DNA of 64,000 bases from Chrysomallon squamiferum (GCA_012295275.1 CM022677.1:12904934-12968933); one strand, 5' to 3'. Counted from the first letter of the stretch, positions 46,583-59,311 are shown. Program-made: numbers and translations. The notes: generated by a model from the letters alone, not told the origin.

Positions 46583-47815
46583 CACACACACTGTTATCAG
46601 AGTAGCAAGTATCACTATTGCTGATACACATGCACTCACTCATGCACACATACACACTGAGTAGTAGAAATGATCTATTTTGCTGATACACGTATTACCT
46701 GTGTAGCAATAATCACTATTGCTGATATACACACACATACACTAGTATCAGAAAAGCAATTATCACTGTTGCTGATATACTCACACACACACACACACAT
46801 ACTAATATCAGAGTAGCAATTATCACTATTGCTGATACACATACATACACTATTATCAGAGTAGCAATTATCACTATTGCTGATATACTCAAACACAAAC
46901 ACACACACATATACTATTAATAGAGTAGCAGATATCACTATTGGTGATACACACACAGACTCCTAAGCACAAACAAATACTATTATCAGAGTAGCAGTTA
47001 TCACTACTGCTGATTGACAGATGGAAACACTATTATCACAGTGGCAATTATCACTAGTGCTGATACAAACACACACACATTTATAAGTGTAGCCGTTATC
47101 ACTATTGCTGATATACTCACATACACACATACTTTTATCAGAGTAGCAATTTTCACTACTGCTGATTGACAGATGGAAACACTATTACCAGAGTAGCAAT
47201 TATCACTATTGCTGACACACACTGACACACACACACACACACACACACACATTATTACTATTGCTGACACACACACACACACACACACTATTATGAGAGG
47301 TAGCAATTATCACTATTGCTGATACACTTACACAAACACACACACACACCATTATCAGAGTAGTAGTTATCACTATGTCTGATACATTCAAACACACACA
47401 TATACTATTATCAGAGTTGTAATTATCACTATTGCTGATACACTCATACAAACACACACACATACCATTATCAGAGTAGTAGTTATCGCTATGTCTGATA
47501 CACTCAAACACACACATATACTATTATCAGAGTTGTAATTATCACTATTGCTGACACACTCACACACACACAAACATGTACACATACATGCACACACTCA
47601 CACACACATTATTATCAGTGTAGCAGTTATCACTATTTCTGATATACACACACACATACTATTATCAGAGTAGCAGTTATCACTATTTCTGATACACTCA
47701 AACAAACACACATGCACACATCAGAGTAGCAGTTATCACTATTATCACACTCACAGGCACACACACACACACACACTATTATCACTATTGCTGATACACA
47801 CACACATACACACAT
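46583..47815. repeat. Hairpin-core/(CA)n complex tandem array
   Basis: About twenty copies of a ~33-bp core (ATTATCAGAGT, AGCAATTATCACTATTGCTG, ATA) are separated by variable (CA)n tracts, giving a period of roughly 50-65 bp. The inner part AGCAAT-TATCACT-ATTGCT is a perfect 6-bp stem. Repeated core variants (AGTAGTTATCACTATGTCTG) are interspersed. The minus-strand ORFs here are repeat products. Confidence 0.9.
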
Positions 47816-48019
47816 ACAGAGTTAGATATTCTTGGCATATGGTTTAACGAAATTGTCTCTGTCAGATACAGAAAGATAAGGATTATATACAGAATAATTT
47901 TTCAAATATTAGAAAAATTTATAAAATTTAAACAAAAGTTACGTAAAGTAAGTTTAATTAAAGATCAGAACAGTTTCCAATGTCCACATCTTTCAAAGAA
48001 AGGAGTTTTCCATGGAAAC

Positions 48020-48101
48020 TCAAACAGCTTGTTGGTTAAACAACTGGAGTTCAGTCTTAATTCCTGTATAGAACTTGTTACAGATTTGGAATCTGGAATA
48101 T
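48020..48101 (-). CDS. Second exon of a candidate 54-residue gene
   Basis: The acceptor cacttattccag opens a frame that continues in phase from the ATG exon at 48808-48726: YSRFQICNKFYTGIKTELQL, FNQQAV, TGA at 48020. Another frame is also open (IPDSKSVTSSIQELRL to 47965), so the choice rests on the in-phase start exon. No domain is recognised. Confidence 0.3.
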
Positions 48102-48725
48102 CTGGAATAAGTGAAAAACAGTATTAAGAAACCTTAACTATCAGCAGAAAAAGGAAATAAAAGTAGAAAAATATAATAATAACAAATTTGTCAAACCTAG
48201 ATAGTTACAGAATGAAATACACATGTGTGTGTGTATATATATATATATATACATACACATACACACCACACATACACAGAGAGTGAGAGAGATAGAGAAT
48301 AATATATATTACAAATCTACATCAACTATCAACTTTAAGTGTTTGGTTATTAAGTTTTGCATCATCAGGTAAAAAGCTGTCATCTTGGATGATTGAAAAC
48401 ATCAGACAAAAACTGAGTACATTATTTAGTGATCCCAGCTTGTAATAAAAACAAATAAGAACAACAATAATAATAATAATAATAATATAAATAATAGTAA
48501 TTCACAATGTGTAGAACCTACATAAGCAGAAAATAATTTAATGTCAGTGATTAAAATAAGCATGGTGTGTACAAAAATAATATTGAGCTAATTAATTCTG
48601 ATTGGCTGATCTCTCTCTGAAGATTGGTTGGTTAATCATTCTGTGGTTTTATTGGTTAATCTCTATCTGTAGTCTGATTGGTTAATCAAGCTGAGTTCTG
48701 ATTGACTAGTTACTGACACACCCAC

Positions 48726-48808
48726 CTGATTGCTGCAGTTATTAAGTTCAGTGAGAGAAGAATTTTCTGTGACTGCAGTACACAAATCTTTTGACCAACA
48801 TCACTCAT
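48726..48808 (-). CDS. Start exon of a candidate 54-residue gene
   Basis: ATG at 48808 on the minus strand opens MSDVGQKICVLQSQKILLSL then NLITAAI, with a strong donor (CAG|GTGGGT). Spliced to 48101-48020 it gives an uninterrupted ORF of 54 residues. Like the block at 44236 it starts MSD, but the similarity ends there. Confidence 0.3.
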
Positions 48809-49520
48809 ATTACACTGACTTTAAATAAATTAAAACAAATAAGAAAATCAATAAATGATAGATAGATACATACATCAAATAGATAGACAGAAGATAGGCA
48901 GAAAGATTTATAAATAAATACAAATAAATAAACTAATCAACTGTCTACTAAAACTTGTTTTTACAACTTTGAAAATAATTTTTAAAAACATAAAGAAAAG
49001 AAAGGAAGAAAAAAGAAAGAAAACTAAAAAAATGATAATTAGGAACAAATAAGAAATGATATATAAAGATAAATTAACTAATCAACTGTCTACTAAAACT
49101 TGTTTTAAGAGCATTTTTATAAATTAAAACTATAAATAAATACAACATTATTTAAATTACTGATTCTAAAGCTATTTATGTTCAGAATTATCAAAAGAGA
49201 ACTTATAGAAAGATAATATATAATAACTTTGAAAATAATTTTTAAAAAACGTAAAGAAAGAAAGGAAGAAAAAAGAAAGAAAACTAAAAACATGATAATT
49301 AGGAACAAATAAGAAATGATACATAAAGGCAGAGACAGAAAAACAGATAAGTATATAGTAATTAGAGACATAGTAAGAAAGATAAACATATTTATCTGCA
49401 CATTTTCAAGAAAAGAAATTCAGACAAACAGAAAAGCAGAGATAGAAATCAAATAAATAAATAGGGAGGTAGAAAGAGAAACAGACGGATAGACTAAGAC
49501 ATATTTACAGACAGATTTAC

Positions 49521-49876
49521 CTGAATGTTTTTCAAAGATTTAAAATGTGACTAAGTGGATATGTTGGTGTTAAAGCTTGTGGCTGTTTAAGTCTTGGTCT
49601 GGCTGCTTTCAACAAAAATTCCAAGAAGATTAGTCATGATCAAACTTTTTCTGTTCCCTTTCTTTCTTAGACATTATTTTTTTACCAAAGTACCTCTGCC
49701 AATGGGTGGTGGTGTTTCTGGTTTCTTTTCTAGTGTGTCTGAATCTTTCTTTGCACAGGAGTTTGAGTTTTAGTGGTTGGTGTGGTGATGTCAGTTTGTC
49801 TCAGTCTAATGGTGGTACTGGTGTTGCTGTTGCCAACTGCTGTTTCTTTTTTAGTGATGTGAAACCCATGTCAGTT
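49521..49876 (-). pseudogene. 356-bp exon with broken frames
   Basis: A clean acceptor (tttatttctacag) and donor (TTCAG|GTAAAT) bound the block. Good coding text moves between frames: TDMGFTSLKKKQQLATATPV then PPLD and a stop; DSDTLEKKPETPPPIGRGTL then VKK; and KIMSKKEREQKKFDHD. The composition (Lys/Thr/Pro-rich, one GRG) suggests a disordered region of a nuclear or RNA-binding protein. At least three frame changes or stops point to a pseudogene. Confidence 0.4.
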
Positions 49877-49899
49877 CTGTAGAAATAAAAACAAAATTA

Positions 49900-51560
49900 G
49901 AAATAACTAAAAATTATATATATAAACAGAGGGCAGACCTTGAAATTAATAGAAAACATTAAGTGAATATAAATACAAATATTTATTGTTAACTATTTAA
50001 AAGACACTAATAGTAATAAACAAGTTATCAGTATAATACTGGATCTAAAAAAATTACTAATAATAATAATTTCCAGAAAACAAAATATATTGACAAGTTT
50101 TCAACTTCATTATTGTTTGGGTTTGTTCAGCAAACACAAGAAATAATGGAAACAGGTTTTTACTTAGGAAGACAGGACATCTACTCTAGTAACAGAAATA
50201 TTAATTCTCTGAGATTTTACTAGGTAACTTGTTTTATTAAAACACTAAAAAAAAGTCTGCTCCCCACTGAATAAAAAAACCCATAAATAAATAAATACAT
50301 AAATCAAATATAAATTAAATTAAAATTATAATAATAATATAAATACATACACATACATAATAATAAAAGAAAATAATTCTAATTCTTCAAATAAAATGAG
50401 CAGGAGAACAAAATTAAAAAACAAAACAAAACAAATTAAAATGATAAAAGAAAGACAACTGAAGAATTAAAAGAAATAATATTGTATAATTTAAGTAATG
50501 TCAGGAAAAAATAAGTAAATAACAAATAATGTTAACATAAAAGAATACACAGAAACAAGGAAATGAAGAATAAGAAACAAAAAAGAATGAAGAAGAAAAT
50601 TAACAAGAATAAGAATGGTCATTATTTTGAAAAACAAAAACAAAAAAAAATAAAAAAACAAAATAATAAATAAACAATAAAATTCATTAAAATAAAAATT
50701 AAGAATTTAAAATATAAAGAAACAAAAAGAAAGAATAAAAAGAACATGTACAGAAACTGGGAGACTGAAAAATAATAAGTAAATTGTATATTAAAAAAAT
50801 CTTGCTTATCATTAAAATAACTGAAAATATATACAGACAAGAAAAACAGACAATAAGAAAAAGAAGTTTGAAGAAATAACAATGTAGAAAAATAACAAGA
50901 AATAATAATCATGGTAAATAGGTTAAAAAAATAAACAAAATAACTTTAAAGAAAATAAAAAATGAAAAGAAATAAAAACAAATAAAGAAATATGAATATC
51001 ACAGGAATAAGAAGAAACTAGAAGAATAAAACCTAAGAAGACAGAAGAATTCAGATAGTATATGTATATATCCACACACACACACACAGATATATTTAAA
51101 ATAAGTAAAACAAATAAATTAAATAAATAAATTATATAAAAATAAAAATAATAAAATGTCATAAAATAAAATATTACTGAAATAGTAACAAGATAAAGAA
51201 ATAATACAAATTACAGAGTCCAAATGAAAAGAACTTTGAAATAAAAAAGAAAGCTAAATTAAATGGTGATGATGATGATGATGATGATGATTATTATTAT
51301 TGTTATTAGTAGTAGTAGTAGTAGTATCAATATCAAATTTAAATAACAATAATCATAATCATAATAATCATCATGATAATAATAATAATTATTATAAATT
51401 ATTAGAATATTTCTTTTACTGAAATATAGATGAGCTAATCTGCGTTCTTGTTTAGGTTTGATAACAACAACTCTGTTAAACAGGCAGATGACAGTCAATT
51501 TAAGAAACAACAACAACATAAACAAATATACTTTTAGATGGTCACTACTCATATTACAAA
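49900..51560. other. A-rich low-complexity stretch, no gene
   Basis: Long A/AAT/GAAA-rich DNA, with GATGAT and AGTAGT triplet runs near 51265-51325. The minus-strand ORFs are poly-Phe/Leu/Ile artefacts. Confidence 0.6.
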
Positions 51561-51607
51561 AAAATTATAATTAGCATGGACCAACAGGAACGATAACTAC
51601 CATGTAA

Positions 51608-51935
51608 TTAAATGCCATATTTCTCCAAATTACTTTGAACAGAATTGATTGCGTTATAAAGGAATACGTGTTTAAAAGTTTGTAAACACTGATCGGCGTT
51701 CGACGCTGCCATCTTGGATTTTGATCGGAGGTTTCCGTGAGCTCACGGAAGTTTTTAAATTTCCAAATTCAATTATTTTACATCTGTTTTCTGAACTTTT
51801 TATGACTTACACTGAAAAAGATAAAGATGGCTGTTCATATTACCAAACCTTGATGTAACGCGCCTTTTCAACTTAAACAAACTTTTCAAACTGGATTATT
51901 TTTATGCATAATAAATTAAAATTCCTGTTGGACCA
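51608..51935 (-). repeat. Inverted dispersed repeat with short ORF, copy 2
   Basis: Reverse complement of the 31197-31515 family. On the minus strand ATG at 51712 (context CAAGATGGCAGC) opens 34 codons beginning MAASNADQCLQTFKH and ending SNLEKYGI, with a TAA at 51608. The first 15 residues are identical to copy 1 and the SNL.KY motif is shared. Confidence 0.6.
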
Positions 51936-52274
51936 TGCTACCAATATATCTGCTAAGAATTCAATTAACGTCATTATGAGTAGATAAAATATATAAACTT
52001 AGATACTATACCATGGTATAGAAGTTGGCTTCTACATTTTACTTTCCATCCAAAGACAATTATTTCTGGTTTTTCTTATTATTTTTCAAGTTACAAACTT
52101 GCTTTGATACCTCGTATCTTAGCGGGTTTGTCGTTGTTATTATTACTCCCCCTAGACCCGCAATCAAAGAATTTCAGGATTTCGATGTCACATTATTTTG
52201 TAGAATACGTGTTTCATTTTTATTTGTTGAAATTAATGTTGATTAGCGTATATGGACGCTATAATGTACTTTAT

Positions 52275-52308
<34 letters not shown>

Positions 52309-52639
52309 AATAAACAATTACCTGAATTTGTCCTTACATTGTTATTTCAGTCGGGCAGCATCATTTTCTGTTTTCACTAATTAAACTGTATTTCACGACT
52401 GGCGTATGAGACTTAGTAAAACGTAAGTACAGGGTTTCAAGTTATGAACATGTAGACTATACAATTAAGTCTATTTTATATCCTCAGCACCCATCAGAGG
52501 CGTAGCCAGGTTTGAAAGTTAAAGAGAGAAAACACGCACCGAATATTTATAATAACAATAATAATAAATAAATTAAAATATATGACTGTTAGAGATATTC
52601 ATTTATGCATGTAACGGTTAAAAATCTGTATGAACAGTA

Positions 52640-52810
52640 GAGTTGCCGTCGTTGCCGTCGGAAAGGGGTTGTTCCTAATGTTCTAGGTGTACTTATCATT
52701 ATTCTTTTTCTCTTTTTATCAGCTATTATTCTTTCCATCTCAGTTTGTACATCCTATATTATTAATATGTCTATTAATGTCGCTACCAACGTAACAGTGT
52801 TGTTTTCAAA
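52640..52810 (+). repeat. CpG-rich satellite block
   Basis: Two units with GTTGCCGTCGTTGCCGTCGG and GTCGCTACCAACGTAACAGT cores, same family as the palindrome satellite. Preceded by CAGAGGCGTAGCCAGG at 52498. Confidence 0.65.
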
Positions 52811-53689
52811 GTTCGAAGTGAATAATTTTATATAATTATTCACATCGAACGCGAAAGAAAAACGTTTAAGGAAAATTAGTATTTAGTACTAACACTGAAT
52901 AACATAATATTTGGTGAGGTTATGATTATGATTATTATTATTGTTGTTGTTGTTATTATTATTATTATTATTTGTCAAATATTTTAATTTTTGTAGCTCG
53001 AAACAATTATTTCAGTGTTGTACCCTTGATAAGTCCGTACGATGCAAACATTTTATTTATGAGATATTTATGGCATTAATATATATTGAAATACATAATT
53101 AGTATTACGAAAGAATAAAAGCGCAGAGTCTTGCTGTTTAAGATAATTCTTGATTCTGTTCGGTTGCTGAGTAGACTTTTCACGTTCCACTCGCTGACCT
53201 TCGGATGATGATCAGATACGATGCAGTGTGCCTCCGTGTTTGCCATATTTCACTTAATTCTCACAATCTGTTTTTTATGTTTATTAACTATTGTTCATAC
53301 TTCTCATTATTCTTTAACGCTTTTCAGTGTAATTATCAGTGTAAATCGTGTATTGTCTTAACAAAAACACTACGTTACTTTTGATGATTACAAATTATTC
53401 TGCCTTAGTGTAATAAACAACACAGACTCCGTTGAGAAATATCACATTAATACAGCTGTTACAGAAATATCACATTAATACAGCTGCTAAAGAAATATCG
53501 TTTTATCTGGTAGGATATTACAGGTATGATTTCACTTGTTAATATTCAGAAATATAGATGTTGGTTTTTTTTAAATAACAATAACTTTATATGTGACGTC
53601 AAAAATATATCGAGAAATAAAGAGGGCGGATCTAATGTGACAAATTACAAACACCAGAAACATGTTTCACTGAGAAACTAGGATTAACT

Positions 53690-54000
53690 TTACACGGCGT
53701 TACAATTTTACCACCTCAATCACTGTCTATATTAGATGTTATTAGTTTCTCAACAGAGGTGCGGCGGTAATATTAACACATTGTTTTGGAAAATACAGCG
53801 GGTGATCTTTTTGAATTAACAATATTATAAAAAGAACTGTATGAATATACAGCAGAACTTTGTGGAACTAACGTGAGATAAGATACGAAACGTTCACTTT
53901 ATTAAAAGTAACGTGATATTTTACTTTGCTAATACTAAATCATATAATAAAAAGCCGTTATTTTACTGTACGTGGAACTTAAATATTTTATACACTACAG
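53690..54000 (+). repeat. Dispersed segment (CAGAGGTGCGGCGGTAATAT family)
   Basis: This copy aligns with the right arm (19480-19735, reversed) over about 250 bp, including AGATACGAAACGT and the ACTGTACGT..AACT stretch. It preserves bases missing from the left arm. Confidence 0.7.
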
Positions 54001-54073
54001 AAAATATTATCCTACATAAGTTTATTTTGTGAATATATATGTTTAAGTAAAGTGCCTTTTGTAAACTCTGAAT

Positions 54074-54427
54074 GTGAAAAAAGATTCAATATTTGTATTG
54101 AAATGTACGCAAACTAATAAAAACATGTTCCTTATATCAGTTCAGGTCTTTTCTTTCATGATGTACAGTCAGCGATCAAGTGGGTTAAGAGAATTTACAT
54201 TATCCTCACGTGAAGAAATCACAATTGTTTTCACACGAGTGTTTACAGTAATCATATTCTGTGAAAAAAGATATATTTTCAGAGATAGCTTTGATGTTGA
54301 AGTGTGCACTTATGTAACCAAATGTTTTTCTGAAACGACTGAAGACAAGATTAATAATAACGCAATGAAAATTATAAATACTATTCTCAAAAACTGTATC
54401 AGCACTACCACTGAACATTCAATATAG
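54074..54427 (+). CDS. Unidentified ORF (117 codons)
   Basis: ATG opens MKKDSIFVLKCTQTNK.., continuing SSGLREFTLSSREEITIVFT, then a hydrophobic TRVFTVIIFC, CEKRYIFRDSFDVEVCTYVT and a polar end. Amino-acid use is balanced rather than low-complexity, unlike most ORFs in the window. It lies directly downstream of the dispersed segment at 53.7-54.0 kb, so a transposon-encoded or host exon origin is equally possible. No family is recognised. Confidence 0.3.
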   Translation: MKKDSIFVLKCTQTNKNMFLISVQVFSFMMYSQRSSGLREFTLSSREEITIVFTRVFTVIIFCEKRYIFRDSFDVEVCTYVTKCFSETTEDKINNNAMKIINTILKNCISTTTEHSI

Positions 54428-54458
54428 ATGAATAGAAATATTGTTATCTGTCACATTA

Positions 54459-54813
54459 ATCCACAGTTCTGCCCTATCAAAAAATTATCGGGGCTTTTAG
54501 TAAGAAAGAAAAGGAACTCGCGTTATTTGGCAACGTGTTGAACCTTGTCGCTAGACGTCTGTCGCCAGATCATTCTGTGAAACAAGAACCCGTAACACCC
54601 ACCACTCCCGACGTGATCATTAATTCAGTAGTTCCCAGGCTTTTTGTTCAGTCGACAGGCCGAGTGAACATTCATCATACAAGTGACATTTACAAGCGGA
54701 AGATTTTCTGGCAAACTGATACACAAATGTGTTCAAAGTTTTTAGAAGAGATGTTTATTGCATTCGTAACAGTTCATTTAAATTTATCTGAAAACTGCAT
54801 TAATAATGAATAA
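54459..54813 (+). CDS. Unidentified ORF/exon, raised GC
   Basis: After a stop at 54456 the frame is open for more than 110 codons. An acceptor (aatccacag) may begin it: VLPYQKIIGAFSKKEKELAL, FGNVLNLVARRLSPDHSVKQ, EPVTPTTPDVIINSVVPRLF, ending HLNLSENCINNE and a TAA at 54813. There is no early ATG. GC content over 54480-54740 is visibly higher than the surroundings, which favours real coding history. It follows the 54074 ORF in a different frame. No domain is recognised. Confidence 0.35.
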
Positions 54814-55009
54814 CAAGGCAACAACACAAATTGAAAAAATATATATTTAGTTTAAGAAATATCAACATTTCTAATTATAACATCTAAATAACAAGTGTAT
54901 GTTCAAAGTCTGGTAGTAAAACTCAGTTGCCTGAAATAACTATAATCTTTCAATTAACAAGAAAAATTACTAAATTAGATAGTCATAGAATTTTATGGTA
55001 TTTTGAAAG

Positions 55010-55013
<4 letters not shown>

Positions 55014-55091
<78 letters not shown>
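55014..55091. repeat. (GA)n microsatellite
   Basis: About 38 GA units. The RERERE ORF is an artefact. Confidence 0.95.
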
Positions 55092-55095
<4 letters not shown>

Positions 55096-55374
55096 AGACA
55101 AGAAACAGAAATATAAGTGATACGTTGAATATCTAAAATGTGCTTAGACTATATTTTTACAATAATAATATCAGCTCAAAATATTTATTGTTAGCAAAGA
55201 TACTAAGAAAAAAAATATAGTATCTCTTTAGAAAATAATATTTAATTTGTGTACTATTTTTAAATAAATAAATAAAACTATCTACATTGTCTATATAAAC
55301 ATTAGTTTAACCTGAAATCGTGTTCAAGATATTAAAATTCGAATCGTTGTTTGAATTAGGTCAATAAAATTGAT

Positions 55375-55573
55375 TATTTGCAATAAAAAGAAAAGAAGAG
55401 AAAAGAAATCGCTCATAACTGGTCCTGCTGAGGCAAACTTTTTTGTGAAACATTTGAATCGGGTCCGACGTTTCATTTTTTTATTTTATTTTGTCAATTT
55501 TCGCTCGAGTTTTGTGACGTCAATTATGCGCTTTGAAGACAGTGTTACTGACGTTCCTACACAAAATAGCTGA
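55375..55573 (+). other. Short open frame of uncertain status
   Basis: The frame reads SLITGPAEANFFVKHLNRVR, a hydrophobic FIFLFYFVNF stretch, then SSFVTSIMRFEDSVTDVPTQ and a stop at 55573. Composition is plausible but there is no start context and no recognised family. Confidence 0.2.
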
Positions 55574-55599
55574 AAGTTTAGTAAACAAACTGAAGGGAT

Positions 55600-56270
55600 C
55601 TCACGTTCTTAAAATCTTTTAAAATCACTTCATCTGCTGAAACTGATAATTTAATAAGGTAAGAGTTTCTTCACCATGTATGTGATACAGGATCCTTGTC
55701 TCCCTGTTCCTGGAGTATTCCTGCTATTTTCATAAAGGTTTTGAGAATCCATCGCGAAAAGTGCGTCCGAATATTTTGAGCTACAGTATATATCAGTAGA
55801 TTGTCTAATGAGATCTATCTGATACAATTGAAGTTGATCGTATAATTTGTTTATTAAACACTAAATTCTTGGTTTTGTTAATAAACTGTATATAAATATT
55901 TTAAATTATACTGAAAATAATATATAAAAGTGTTTAGTTTTTTATTATTAATCTTTGTTTTCTTTATGTCAAATTATAACTCTCTCTCTCATATACATTT
56001 ACTTAAGTTAAAAATAAAAATATAAATACATCAGAATCATTGATTATGCAAGTTCAACTGTATACAAACCTCTGAATTACTAATTATTCTGTTTCATACT
56101 GTTCATTCTGTTTAGTGCCTTAAATCAAACATTATTTCATTTACCTAGTATTTCCTACAGGACTTTATTTAATTTAATTCATAACCGTGGAGTCACTATT
56201 TCCATGACAGACATTTGCTTTATTTTTTTTATCTATTGATCCTGGAAGCTTTAAGTGTGTATGTTTAACA

Positions 56271-56313
<43 letters not shown>

Positions 56314-58360
56314 GACAACATTCCAGTATTCTGCTGATTAGAATAATCCAGTATTTGTAAGCAGAGCATTTTTTTTTTTTTATAGATGTTATCTTGCTTT
56401 TTATGGTCACTAGCTTTGTTTATATATTTTGCTTTAGAAATATATATGTTATAAACAGTGATTTAGAAAAATTCATTATAATCCTTCATAATGTATAATA
56501 ATAGTTATATAATTGAGTAATAATAAAAACATTATTTGAAAAATGTTATAATTTTAGTTTTGAATATACTTTATTCTAACTACTAAAAATTACATTCAGG
56601 GAAGAAAACTGCTGAATAATACTTGCAGCATTAATTTGTAACCATTCATGAAGTTGTTGGGATATTTTAAAAAGTAAGAAGAAACCATAATAAATTTTCA
56701 TGTGTGATGTTTTTCTGTGTGACTATCAAATGTATGTTTGTACAAGTAAAAGGATTATTTTTAATATGATTTTTCTTTCTTTCTGTTTTTAAAAAAATCT
56801 ATTTTTAACATACTGTTACACAGTTGTTTGTGTGGGAGTTCATGTGTGTGTGTGTGTGTGTGGGAGTGATATAGTTTGAATATTTAAAAAAGAAATGAAG
56901 TATTTTATTTTTATAAATTTGATAACTAGTCCCTGATGTTTAGAGTTTACTATTGCTTTTGATATATATTAGTATAAGTTAGCAAGTGTATTAAAAATAA
57001 ATAAATAAATATATATATAATAAAAGTTTATAAAGCTCTGACATATTTTGTCTATATATTTATAAACATTTATTATTACTTTAATTTTATGATGATGTGT
57101 GAAACATATAATTGTTTTTCTTAAAATAAGCCTCATTTTTGATATTTGTATTTATAAAGAAATAAAATTAACTTCTTTGTAGATTTTTTTTCTCAGAAAT
57201 AATGTTGTTTTGGAAAAAGAGTTGTTGTAACAACCCCCCCCAAAAAAATAATAATAACTAAAAAATAATTAAACTTCCTCTTACAGAAAAGGGAGCCTGT
57301 TTATAATTTGAACTGCAAATCATCCAGAAATAAATCCTTTCTTTCAAAAAGATTAGTTCATACTTTTAAACCTTCAGTTACATTTTGATTATCTTTGTAT
57401 TTAACAGTCGTTGGTGGTTTCAGACTTGTAAAGCTTTAAACTGTTATAAAGAAAAAGCAAAGTCAATAGTAAATATTGTGAAATTAAGCATTTATTAAAA
57501 ATGGGGCTTAATTTGTGAGAGAATAAAATAGATGTGTGTGTGTGTGTGTGTCTGTGTGTGTGTGTGTGTGTGCGAGACAATCAGGTTGTGAAATGTTTAT
57601 ATATGGCAGTTAATTCTTCCATTTTGTTTGGCTTTCTTTTTTCTTTTCTTTTCTTTCTTTCTTTTTTTAATCTCTTTTATCTGATAATATAAACTGCATT
57701 TATTTTTATATAATAAGTAATAAACTAAGTAAAATATATATATATATATATTAAGGAAAAATATATTTGTGTTTTCTTGTAAATTATAAGCATGGTTTTG
57801 AATCCTTAATTCATTTTGCATACAAAAGGACAAATGTCACAGGTTATTCATGTATGTAAACAAGAATAAAAATCTAAGCAAAATACTGCAGAATTCAGGA
57901 TCAATATAAAATATTAAATCCATATTCTAAATGAGGCTGAACTTTAACTGTCTCAACCAAGAGTTGCCTCCCTTAGCATTTCTTTTGCTGAAAGTGATTT
58001 TATATGTAACAGATTTATAGTTTGGTTATTTCTAGCTACAAGTAATTTATCACATAGTGAGAACTCTGTTTTAGTTGTTTATTTTAATTATATTTATGTA
58101 TTTGTTTATTCACACAAATTTATTTCTAAATATATGGCAGCCTGTCTGATGATTTTAATTTTGTTTTAAGTTTTTTTGTTTGTTCTTTTGTTTTTTTGTT
58201 TTTTCATCAGGACCAATGAGACTGTTTTATGTTATTTTGGTTTGATTCAGTTGGAACTATCTGCTTTCCTTATTAATTTCTTGAATAGAATATTTTAAAT
58301 GTTTTCTTCTTTATTTCTCTTTTGTTGTTGTTATTATTATTATTATTACTATTATGACTA

Positions 58361-58391
<31 letters not shown>

Positions 58392-59000
58392 TATTATTAT
58401 TATTGTAGTATTAGTAGTTGTAGTAGTAGTTGTAGTAGTGAAGTATAAATTGAAAAAATACTGAAAGGGTTTCCAGATTAAAAGTGTTTTTTTATTAAGA
58501 ATATTAAAGGCTTGAGGTAATGTTATATTGATAACTAGAGGTAGAATGGTAAACTTTGACTTAGTAGTTTAAGTTGGTGTACAGAGAGACATGCAGTGTT
58601 AGTTTACACTGAAACACTGATTAGTTTGTAGTCTGTAGAGATCATATGAGAATAAAAGTGATTACTGTAATATTTTATTATGTGCCACTATTCATTTATC
58701 CTTTCATTTATCTATCTTTTTATGCATCCAGTGTCTGTGTGTTTGTGTGTGTGTTTTGTTTGTGTATGTGTGTGTGTGTGTGTCAGAGAGATGTATATTG
58801 ATATAAAAGGGTATAACTTGTTTTAGACTTAGTTACATTGTGGCTGTAAAGCAGTAGTATGCAAGTAATAAAAAATTGACTGTAAAAGACAGGAATTTAA
58901 AGAGACATGGAAAGAGGTGGTACGTTAATCAGAAAGAACAGATACATAGAGTGTGTGTGTGTGTATGTGTGTGTTGTGTGTGTGTGTGTGTTTGAATATT
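55600..59000. other. Gene-poor AT-rich stretch
   Basis: (CA)n at 56273-56304, (TG)n at 56844-56862 and 57533-57573, poly-C/A at 57232-57246, (ATT)n and (TAG)n at 58330-58436, (TG)n at 58750-58785. No supportable gene is seen. Confidence 0.5.
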
Positions 59001-59212
59001 AATATATATGTATCATATTATTGCTCGAGTATGTATGAATATACATGACTATTCTAAACCATGGCAGTATATGTGTGTTTGTGATGTTTGTCTGCAAGAG
59101 TGCATGAATGTGAATGTGTATTACAGAACATATTCAACAATTTTTGTATTTTGTGTCTATATAAGGGTAGTTATTATCAACCTGCTAAACACTTGTTTAT
59201 ATAAACAAGCAG

Positions 59213-59293
59213 TCTGGATGAGTGGTGGAGAGATTGTTTCAATCAAAAATACCAGCACATTTGTGAGAAACTGCAAAGTTCAGATGGACACAG
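59213..59293 (+). CDS. 81-bp exon-like block
   Basis: The acceptor ataaacaagcag and donor ACACAG|GTATCT bound an 81-bp in-frame block reading WMSGGEIVSIKNTSTFVRNC then KVQMDT. A second block at 59458-59630 (acceptor atttttcag) reads KLTSTGRTTTTSSFLDHLYL but does not join in phase. Unidentified. Confidence 0.25.
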
Positions 59294-59307
59294 GTATCTG
59301 TATTTTC

Positions 59308-59311
<4 letters not shown>

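Noticed and set aside
46675-47815. CRISPR-like array
   Set aside because: Spacers are (CA)n simple repeats of variable length, not unique sequences, and the context is a eukaryotic intron-bearing genome.
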